This document shows positions 7,503 through 11,657 of a stretch of DNA of 11,657 nucleotides, piece by piece; the first letter of the stretch is position 1; every line of letters begins with the position of its first letter. Position numbers and translations under genes: made by a program. The notes beneath the pieces are model-generated. The model was not told the DNA's origin. It ran no database searches and saw nothing but the letters and a program-made list of their open reading frames with translations. Source of the stretch: Pseudomonadota bacterium (GTDB lineage Bacteria > Pseudomonadota > Alphaproteobacteria > Rhizobiales > Devosiaceae); the NCBI GenBank assembly GCA_023433985.1, contig JAEYTN010000061.1:1-11657 (forward strand), given 5' to 3'.

Positions 7503-8426
7503 TCAGGTTACCGGCGGCAGGGTGGCATTAGCCGCGTCGATGTCGCCGCCCTTGAAGGCCTCCATCCACGCTGCGTACTGATCCTTGCTCACGACGCGGA
7601 TGGCGATGGGCATGAAGGCGTGGTCCTTGCCGCAGAGCTCAGAGCACTGGCCGTAGTAGAGGCCTTCCTTGCGGGCGTTGAACCAGGTCTCGTTGAGGCG
7701 GCCCGGTACGGCGTCGATCTTGATGCCGAAGGACGGCATCGCGAAGGCGTGGATCACGCCCGACGGATCGGCAGTGACCTGGAGGCGCACGGTGGTATCG
7801 ACCGGCACGACCATTTCGTAATCCACCGCGAGCAGGCGCGGCTGGGCGGCCTTGGTCGCCTGGCGGTCGGTTTCCGAGAGGATGTACGAGGTGATGGTCT
7901 GGCCATCATCGACATACTCATAGTCCCAGTACCACTGCTGGCCGGTGGCCTTGATGGTGAGCTCGGGAGCCGGCACCTCGACTTCGCCGAACGAGAAGAT
8001 GTTCGAGCCCAGATACTTGCGCTGCCCATCGGGCACGGTCAGCTGGTCGGTCAGCACCGAGAAGGACGGGATCGCGATGATCACGAGGACGAGGATGGGG
8101 ACGACAGTCCACACCACCTCGATCAGCGTGTTGTGCGTGGTGCGCGACGGCGTCGGATTGGCCTTGGCGTTGAAGCGCACCATGACCAGCACGAGCAGCA
8201 CGAGCACAAGCAACGCGATGAGGACAGCGGTCCACAGCAGCGGGCCATCGTGGAAGGCATGGATCGAGTCCATGATGGGGGTCACGGAAGGCTGGAGCCC
8301 GATTTCGCCGCCAAGCGCATGACCCGGCACTTCCTGCCCCGCGACCTGCGCCAGCGCAACGCCGGGCAGCAGGCCGAGCGCGAGGGTGCCGATCGCGCCT
8401 ATCGAGCTGAACAGTTTGCCGGTCAC
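7503..8426 (-). CDS. ctaC: Cytochrome c oxidase subunit II (CuA)
   Basis: Subunit II accepts electrons from cytochrome c at the binuclear CuA centre on the periplasmic side. The 307-residue precursor has a signal peptide (about residues 1-26, cut after ALA). Two membrane helices follow (about 64-84 and 101-122), then a cupredoxin domain. The CuA ligands are all present: H226, C261, E263, C265, H269 and M272 in the CSELCGKDHAFM region. The aromatic cytochrome c docking patch QQWYWDYEY lies at 163-171. No cytochrome c domain is fused to the C-terminus. The start is a GTG at 8426. An in-frame TAG directly precedes it, so no longer start exists, and a GGGGG ribosome binding site lies about 8-9 nt upstream. 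Tandem stops TGA TAA end it. It is the first gene of the cluster. Confidence 0.98.
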   Translation of the reverse strand: MTGKLFSSIGAIGTLALGLLPGVALAQVAGQEVPGHALGGEIGLQPSVTPIMDSIHAFHDGPLLWTAVLIALLVLVLLVLVMVRFNAKANPTPSRTTHNTLIEVVWTVVPILVLVIIAIPSFSVLTDQLTVPDGQRKYLGSNIFSFGEVEVPAPELTIKATGQQWYWDYEYVDDGQTITSYILSETDRQATKAAQPRLLAVDYEMVVPVDTTVRLQVTADPSGVIHAFAMPSFGIKIDAVPGRLNETWFNARKEGLYYGQCSELCGKDHAFMPIAIRVVSKDQYAAWMEAFKGGDIDAANATLPPVT

Positions 8427-8471
8427 CTAATAACCCCCTTGGAATCTCGTCTGATCCGTTCAAGCGGTGGA

Positions 8472-8517
8472 GTTGAGGGGGAGAAACGCGGCATAGCAAA
8501 CGCCGCCCCGACTCAAC
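8472..8517. repeat. Imperfect hairpin in the ctaC leader region
   Basis: GTTGAG (8472-8477) pairs with CTCAAC (8512-8517), GGG (8478-8480) with CCC (8507-8509), and GCGGC (8488-8492) with GCCGC (8502-8506). A GA bulge and an internal loop interrupt the stem. It lies 46-91 bp upstream of the ctaC GTG. It overlaps the candidate ctaC promoter, so it may act as DNA or, if transcription starts further out, as a leader RNA structure. Confidence 0.4.
8490..8516 (-). promoter_or_regulatory. Candidate ctaC promoter
   Basis: On the minus strand TTGAGT (8516-8511) and TATGCC (8495-8490) are separated by 15 nt. They would place the start of transcription about 57 nt before the ctaC GTG. The -35 match is reasonable, but the spacer is short and the -10 is poor. 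A GANTC site (GAGTC) overlaps the -35. This is a weak call, kept because a promoter for the operon must lie in this gap. Confidence 0.28.
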
Positions 8518-8697
8518 CTCGGAGCGCTGTAACTTGGAACGTGTCTAAACCACATCGGTTCGGCCAAGGCAATTCAATGCTCCACCGCATTCATGCGTCA
8601 AAACGCGCTGGAGACATGGTTTCGCCGCCCGGTTGCGACTCGCCTCACCCCCGCCTTTTTCTCATTGCGTTGTCGCGACGCCCGCGCGGCGGCGCCG

Positions 8698-8728
8698 TTG
8701 ACAAGGCCCGCGGGCTAAAGGACTAAGG
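8698..8728 (+). promoter_or_regulatory. Candidate ialB promoter with internal palindrome
   Basis: A perfect -35 hexamer TTGACA (8698-8703) is followed by the exact 10-bp palindrome GCCCGCGGGC (8706-8715). The -10 is unclear: GACTAA (17-nt spacer) and CTAAGG (19-nt spacer) both match poorly. The palindrome inside the spacer could be an operator. The -35 and the palindrome are directly visible; their use is inferred. Confidence 0.3.
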
Positions 8729-8733
8729 AGCGG

Positions 8734-8790
8734 ATGGCTCGCCGGCCAAGCGGGATTCGTCGCTCGGACACGAAGGATCTGACGTTTTGA
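8734..8790 (+). CDS. Possible 18-codon leader ORF overlapping the ialB start
   Basis: An ATG at 8734 follows AAGGAG with a 3-nt spacer, which is short. It opens an 18-residue basic peptide (MARRPSGIRRSDTKDLTF). Its TGA stop (8788-8790) overlaps the TTG start of ialB in a TTGA arrangement. If translated, it would bring ribosomes to the weak TTG start. I recognise no homology, and a chance ORF of this length is possible. Confidence 0.35.
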   Translation: MARRPSGIRRSDTKDLTF

Positions 8791-9296
8791 AGCAGCTGAT
8801 GACGGGCGCGGCGCTTGCCCTTTCTCTCGGCCTGACACTGGGGCTTTCCACTGCCGGCGCGCAGGCGCAGGGCGTGGTGAAGGCGCAGTACGGCGACTGG
8901 CAGATGAGCTGCGACACGCCTCCGGGCGCCAGCTTTGAGCAATGCGCGCTGATCCAGAACGTGACCGCCGAGGACCAGCCCAATGTCGGGCTCTCGGTGA
9001 TCGTGCTGAAGACCGCCGACAAGCAGGTTCGCCTATTGCGCGTATTGGCGCCACTGGGGGTGCTTCTCCCCAACGGGCTGGGCCTTAACATCGATGAGGC
9101 CAATATCGGCCGGGTGCCATTCGTGCGCTGCCTGCCCAACGGATGCGTGGCGGAGGTGGTGCTCGACGACAAGCTGGTGGGGCAGTTGCAGACCGGCAAG
9201 AACGCGATCTTCGTGGTGTTCCGCACCCCCGAGGAAGGCGTCGGCATCCCTGTGTCGCTCAGCGGCTTTGCCGACGGGTTCGCCCAGCTTCCCTAG
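8787..9296 (+). CDS. Invasion-associated locus B (IalB) family periplasmic protein
   Basis: This is a 169-residue secreted protein of the IalB family. A signal peptide covers about residues 1-27 (basic KQ, hydrophobic core, cut near AQA). The mature domain opens with the family-typical YGDWQMSCD and has four cysteines, C42, C53, C115 and C120, probably two disulfides. A later IFVVFRTPEEGVGIPVSLSGF block is also typical. The name comes from Bartonella ialB, but most free-living alphaproteobacteria carry paralogues with no known invasion role. I start at TTG 8787 because AAGGA (8773-8777) lies 9 nt upstream and the longer form gives a proper basic signal-peptide head. ATG 8799 is the alternative. 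It is divergent from ctaC and 8 bp upstream of chaC, so it probably shares a transcript with chaC. Confidence 0.9.
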   Translation: MKQLMTGAALALSLGLTLGLSTAGAQAQGVVKAQYGDWQMSCDTPPGASFEQCALIQNVTAEDQPNVGLSVIVLKTADKQVRLLRVLAPLGVLLPNGLGLNIDEANIGRVPFVRCLPNGCVAEVVLDDKLVGQLQTGKNAIFVVFRTPEEGVGIPVSLSGFADGFAQLP

Positions 9297-9304
9297 AGGC
9301 GCCG

Positions 9305-10006
9305 ATGCCCAGAGCTCCCCGGCAGATGCGCTTGACCGAGGCCCATGTGGCGCGGATGGCCCTGCTGGTGACGAACGACCCCGAGCCCGATCCGCATGAG
9401 ATGACGCGGGCGACGGACGAGGACTTTCGCACCTTCACACATGAGATTCTCGCCGGCGCGCAGGATCCGGGCCAGGTCTGGGTGTTTGCCTATGGGTCGC
9501 TGATCTGGAAGCCGGCCTGCGAGTTCGTCGAGATCCGCACAGGGCTGCTGCGCGGCTGGCACCGGGCGTTCTGCCTGGGCTGGAACACACGGTTCCGCGG
9601 CTCGGAGCGCAACCCGGGGCTGATGCTGGCGCTCGACCGGGGTGGCGCATGCAAGGGTGCGGTGTACCGGTTGCCGCCAGGCCGGGAGGCCGAGGCGGTG
9701 GAGCAGCTTTGCCGGCGCGAGATGGGGTTCAAGCCGACCGCATTCCCGCCACGCTGGGTCAGCGTGATGACCGAGCAGGGGCCGGTGCGGGCCGTCACCT
9801 TCTGCATCGACCGCAAGAGCGGGCGCTATGTCTCGGGACTCGAGGAACGGCAGATCGCCGAGGTGCTGAGCAAGGCGGTGGGCGGGCGCGGATCGATGGT
9901 GGAGTACCTATTCAACACCGTGCAGCACCTCGAGCAGATGGGGATTCACGACCCGCATCTGTGGCGGCTGCAGGAGCTGGTGGCGGAGCGTCTCGACGGG
10001 CGGTAG
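9305..10006 (+). CDS. chaC: ChaC-like gamma-glutamylcyclotransferase
   Basis: ChaC enzymes cleave the gamma-glutamyl group of glutathione to 5-oxoproline, releasing Cys-Gly, in the cytoplasm. The 233-residue protein has the substrate-binding motif VFAYGSLIW (about 60-68), GLLRGWHRAF, and the segment C-R-R-E139-M whose Glu aligns with the catalytic acid of the family. The C-terminal YLFNTVQHLEQMGIHDPHLW block is typical of bacterial ChaC. The N-terminus has about 55 residues before the motif, somewhat long but normal for rhizobial homologues. ATG 9305 has GAGG 6 nt upstream; ATG 9326 is a possible alternative. The gene starts 8 bp after ialB. Glutathione is the likely substrate, by family rather than by anything specific in this sequence. 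Confidence 0.93.
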   Translation: MPRAPRQMRLTEAHVARMALLVTNDPEPDPHEMTRATDEDFRTFTHEILAGAQDPGQVWVFAYGSLIWKPACEFVEIRTGLLRGWHRAFCLGWNTRFRGSERNPGLMLALDRGGACKGAVYRLPPGREAEAVEQLCRREMGFKPTAFPPRWVSVMTEQGPVRAVTFCIDRKSGRYVSGLEERQIAEVLSKAVGGRGSMVEYLFNTVQHLEQMGIHDPHLWRLQELVAERLDGR

Positions 10007-10137
10007 GCGCCGGCGCTCGTCGCTACGCTCCGATCGGACAGGCTGCGCCTGCCGCCCCCTATCCGGCTGCCGCCACCTTCTCCCGCAAGGGGAGAAGACG
10101 ATCGGTCGACGGTTCCCCCTCAACGGGCGCGACAATG
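10007..10137. repeat. Intergenic stretch with a probable dispersed Hyphomicrobiales repeat
   Basis: This is non-coding sequence after chaC. The segment from about 10013 to 10097 contains CTCGTCGCTACGCTCC, then CCTATCCGGCTGCCGCCACC. It ends in a hairpin whose arms CTTCTCCC (10077-10084) and GGGAGAAG (10090-10097) pair perfectly around GCAAG. From memory, very similar blocks recur between genes in many Hyphomicrobiales genomes. Only one clear copy is in this window, so the repeat nature is not proven here. The hairpin may also help end chaC transcription, although no T tract follows. Confidence 0.45.
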
Positions 10138-10181
10138 AAAAAAGCCGGGTCGGTCGTTCCGCAGAAGGACCTGGACCCGGC
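10138..10181 (-). terminator. Rho-independent terminator of the DUF1127 gene
   Basis: On the minus strand GCCGGGTC (10181-10174) pairs perfectly with GACCCGGC (10151-10144), with an inner GGTC/GACC stem, and runs straight into six T (10143-10138). It lies about 80 bp downstream of the DUF1127 stop and points away from that gene. It is not matched by a T tract on the plus strand, so it serves only the minus-strand transcript. Confidence 0.85.
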
Positions 10182-10261
10182 AGTTCATCAGGAAACAAGG
10201 CCGGTGGGTGGACCGGCCGGAGATGGCACAATCGAGGTAGTGCCAAGCGGAGGCTCGGCCT
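10138..10261 (-). ncRNA. Structured 3' tail of DUF1127, possible 3'-UTR-derived sRNA
   Basis: Between the DUF1127 stop and the T tract the minus strand can form three stem-loops in a row. These are TGGCAC/GTGCCA (10245-10240 with 10229-10224), GGCCGGT/ACCGGCC (10218-10212 with 10205-10199, loop CCACCC), and the terminator hairpin. The second stem is followed by TTGTTTCC. A CCTCC (10253-10249) precedes the first stem. In Rhodobacter sphaeroides the CcsR sRNAs are processed from the transcript behind the DUF1127 gene ccaF1. That precedent makes a processed sRNA here plausible, but nothing in the sequence proves it. Confidence 0.33.
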
Positions 10262-10534
10262 TTACGGGTTGAGCCAATTCCGGGAGCTCTCGGCGCGCTT
10301 CTGGGCGAGGCGCAGGCCGGGACGCTGAGACGGCGCATCTAGGGCCTCGAACAGGTCCTGGCGGTTGATGCCGAGATCCTCGAGGCGGGCGCTGTCGTAA
10401 TCGAGAAGCGACTGCAGGGCGAGGCGCTGCACACGCTTGGCCCGGGCCTTGGCGAAGAAATTCACCAGGGCGGCAAACGGGTTGGACGATGCGGCAGCCA
10501 TCGACGGCCGCTCGCTCGAAAGCAAGTGGACCAT
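10262..10534 (-). CDS. DUF1127 (YjiS-like) small basic protein
   Basis: This is a 90-residue protein with one DUF1127 domain: RVQRLALQSLLDYDSARLEDLGINRQDLFEAL at about residues 35-66 contains the conserved L-x-D-x-G-I core. About 30 residues precede the domain and a basic tail (RLAQKRAESSRNWLNP) follows it; many family members are only 45-70 residues. Some DUF1127 proteins in Rhodobacter and Agrobacterium influence RNA turnover, sRNA levels and phosphate or carbon metabolism. An RNA-related regulatory role is therefore possible but untested here. ATG 10534 is chosen because GGAG lies 7 nt upstream (GGAGAAGGACC before ATG). An internal ATG at 10501 has no comparable site. The gene is monocistronic, with its own promoter candidate and terminator, and is divergent from a LysR regulator. 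Confidence 0.9.
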   Translation of the reverse strand: MVHLLSSERPSMAAASSNPFAALVNFFAKARAKRVQRLALQSLLDYDSARLEDLGINRQDLFEALDAPSQRPGLRLAQKRAESSRNWLNP

Positions 10535-10615
10535 GGTCCTTCTCCAAGTTGTTCAGTTGCGCCGGGGCGGGGAGTTGCCGAGGCGAAGAAGCGAGCGGCG
10601 CTACATGTCCCTGTC

Positions 10616-10650
10616 AGCGCCGATCACCTACGCTGAGTGATCTAGGCGCT
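10616..10650. promoter_or_regulatory. Candidate operator: 12-bp-arm dyad between DUF1127 and lysR
   Basis: The left arm AGCGCC-GATCAC (10616-10627) is complementary to the right arm GTGATC-(TA)-GGCGCT (10637-10650) except for a 2-nt TA insertion; the centre is 9 nt. The right arm covers the -10 element of the DUF1127 promoter candidate. The whole dyad lies about 35-70 bp upstream of the predicted LysR transcription start, where LysR-type regulators usually bind. Binding by the neighbouring regulator is inferred. Confidence 0.5.
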
Positions 10651-10668
10651 TGCCATCCATTCGTCCAA
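10640..10668 (-). promoter_or_regulatory. Candidate sigma-70 promoter of DUF1127
   Basis: On the minus strand TTGGAC (10668-10663), a 17-nt spacer and CTAGAT (10645-10640) resemble the rhizobial housekeeping consensus CTTGAC-17-CTATAT; the -10 matches 5 of 6. Transcription would start near 10633, in the centre of the dyad, giving a leader of about 100 nt. Confidence 0.5.
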
Positions 10669-10678
10669 CAAATAGATT
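10650..10678 (+). promoter_or_regulatory. Candidate sigma-70 promoter of the LysR gene
   Basis: TTGCCA (10650-10655), a 17-nt spacer and TAGATT (10673-10678) match the -35 at 5 of 6 and the -10 at 4 of 6. Transcription would start near 10685, about 31 nt before the GTG. It interleaves with the opposing DUF1127 promoter, so RNA polymerase probably cannot occupy both at once. Confidence 0.5.
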
Positions 10679-10715
10679 TCATCCGGTTCATCAAAATTCG
10701 TGATGGGGCTCGATC

Positions 10716-11606
10716 GTGACTACGCCACTCGATCTCGACCAGTTGCAAAGCTTCTGCGCCATTGCCGATTGCGGCAGCTTCACCGAGGCGGCACGCCGGG
10801 TGAACAAGACGCAGTCGGCCGTCTCGATGCAGATCAAGCGCCTCGAGGAGCGCCTCGGCCACCCGCTTTTGTCGCGCGACGGGCGGATGGTGGCGCTGAC
10901 CGAGCATGGCGAGGCGCTCTACTCGCGGGCGCGGCGGATGCTCAGGATCAATGCCGAGATCATGGACCATTTCTCGGACGGGGACCTCAAGGGTTCGATC
11001 CGGTTCGGCGTGCCGGACGACTATGCGGTGCGCCTGCTGCCGGTGATCCTCTCGAGCTTCCAGCGGACGCACCCCAAAATCGTGGTGGACGTGCGCTGCC
11101 AGCCGTCGGAGGAACTGCTCGAAGGGATGAAGAAGGGCAAGTACGACCTTGTCGTCTTCACGCAGGGCACGAACCACGAATATGGCGAGCTGTTCCGCAC
11201 CGAGCGGATGTTCTGGGTCGCCTCGCATGGCGGTCAGGCGCTGAGCACCGATCCGCTGCCGATCGCGGGCGGCCTGCAGTGCTGCTGGAAGGAGAACGCG
11301 ATCGAGGTGCTGAACCGGATCGGCCGCGACTACCGCATCGCCTATACGAGCTCGAACGCCATGGCGATCGCGAGTGCGGTGCTGACGGACCTGGCGGTCG
11401 GATTCCTGCCCGAGAGTGCGCTGCAGCCGGGGATGCGGGTGATCGCCGAGGACCGAGATCTGCCGCGGTTGCGCGATGCCGAGATCGCCATCATGCGGGC
11501 CAGCCACGCCTATGGCGGCATCTACGATGCGCTGGCGAGCCATATCGTGGCCAGCATGGGGAACCTCGACGGGCGGGACGCGACGCTGCCGATGGCGGCG
11601 GAGTAA
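10716..11606 (+). CDS. LysR family transcriptional regulator
   Basis: This is a 296-residue LysR-type DNA-binding regulator. The N-terminal winged helix-turn-helix (about residues 5-64) has the usual pattern FCAIADCGSFTEAARRVNKTQSAVSMQIKRLE. A linker helix and a two-lobed effector-binding domain (about 92-290) follow, starting GSIRFGVPDDYAVRLLP. The effector domain has adjacent cysteines (LQCCWKENA, about residues 188-189) and the IAYTSSNAMAIASAV block. The ligand and targets cannot be read from sequence. The start is GTG 10716, with GGGG (10704-10707) 8 nt upstream and the domain at its normal distance. The gene is divergent from DUF1127 across a 181-bp control region, so autoregulation and control of DUF1127 are the first guesses. 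It is complete and ends at TAA 51 bp before the window edge. Confidence 0.95.
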   Translation: MTTPLDLDQLQSFCAIADCGSFTEAARRVNKTQSAVSMQIKRLEERLGHPLLSRDGRMVALTEHGEALYSRARRMLRINAEIMDHFSDGDLKGSIRFGVPDDYAVRLLPVILSSFQRTHPKIVVDVRCQPSEELLEGMKKGKYDLVVFTQGTNHEYGELFRTERMFWVASHGGQALSTDPLPIAGGLQCCWKENAIEVLNRIGRDYRIAYTSSNAMAIASAVLTDLAVGFLPESALQPGMRVIAEDRDLPRLRDAEIAIMRASHAYGGIYDALASHIVASMGNLDGRDATLPMAAE

Positions 11607-11657
11607 CGTTCGACACGGAGACGTGGGTGGTTACCGCCCCTTCACCCCCTCCCCCGC
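11607..11657. other. Non-coding end of window
   Basis: The last 51 bp after lysR hold no gene. They end in a C-rich run (CCGCCCCTTCACCCCCTCCC) that could be the start of an intergenic repeat or hairpin cut by the window edge. Nothing more can be said. Confidence 0.5.

Larger units (their letters stand above)
8427..8786. other. Divergent intergenic region between ctaC and ialB
   Basis: The 360 bp separate two divergent genes. I see a weak ctaC promoter candidate, an imperfect hairpin, a possible ialB promoter with a palindrome, and a short leader ORF, each listed separately. Four GANTC sites, the recognition sequence of the alphaproteobacterial CcrM methylase, are present at 8442-8446, 8510-8514, 8637-8641 and 8754-8758. 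The stretch from about 8520 to 8690 shows no gene or RNA that I can recognise. Reading frames running through it from the antisense of ctaC are shadows. Confidence 0.7.

Noticed and set aside
5727..8726. 999-codon open frame on the plus strand across ctaD and ctaC
   Set aside because: It is exactly antisense to two certain oxidase genes. Its product is low-complexity, rich in His, Glu, Arg and Gly, as expected from reading GC-biased codons backwards. No domain is recognisable.
10605..10640. 12-codon plus-strand ORF between DUF1127 and lysR
   Set aside because: It has no ribosome binding site, sits upstream of the predicted LysR transcription start and overlaps the dyad. It is likely chance.
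10614..11543. 309-codon minus-strand frame antisense to the LysR gene
   Set aside because: It is a mirror of the LysR coding sequence, Arg/His-rich, with no family motif.
1..11657. Mobile element, CRISPR array, defence island, tRNA or rRNA
   Set aside because: I looked for direct-repeat arrays, transposase or integrase motifs, and tRNA-like sequence and found none. Gene content is core metabolism and regulation.

Overview
The window is GC-rich, densely coding bacterial chromosome. It looks like an alphaproteobacterium of the order Hyphomicrobiales (Rhizobiales); a Devosia-like organism is my best guess. This rests on the aa3 cytochrome c oxidase gene order, the DUF983-SURF1 pair behind it, an IalB-family protein and a DUF1127 protein. 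The genus is inferred, not shown.

Positions 8426 down to 1, all on the minus strand, hold a respiratory assembly cluster: ctaC (CuA subunit II), ctaD (subunit I), ctaB (heme O synthase), a 53-residue CoxF-like membrane protein, ctaG (Cox11 copper chaperone), ctaE (subunit III), a DUF983 protein and a SURF1 protein. These are followed by thrC (threonine synthase) and the start of an M16 zinc peptidase gene cut by the window edge. The first three structural and heme genes have gaps of 53-78 bp; ctaB to ctaE are packed with a 1-base overlap or 1-3 base gaps. A perfect 10-bp inverted repeat separates ctaD from ctaB, and a terminator-like hairpin follows ctaE. The oxidase genes and the accessory genes may therefore be expressed at different levels. 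All visible cofactor and proton-channel residues of the aa3 oxidase are present.

Positions 8427-8786 are a divergent intergenic region between ctaC (minus) and an ialB-like gene (plus). The region holds a possible ctaC promoter, an imperfect hairpin, four GANTC (CcrM-type) sites and a short ORF whose stop overlaps the TTG start of ialB.

Positions 8787-10006 carry ialB and chaC (gamma-glutamylcyclotransferase) on the plus strand, 8 bp apart. Converging on them is a DUF1127 gene (10262-10534, minus), with a 3' tail of three stem-loops, the last followed by six T. DUF1127 and a LysR-family regulator (10716-11606, plus) are divergent. Their promoter candidates overlap, and a 12-bp-arm dyad covers the DUF1127 -10 element and sits about 50 bp upstream of the LysR start site.

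I found no mobile element, CRISPR array, tRNA, rRNA or defence system. Most of the window is well-understood core metabolism. The least explained parts are the DUF1127/LysR control region, the structured DUF1127 3' tail, and the leader ORF in front of ialB.
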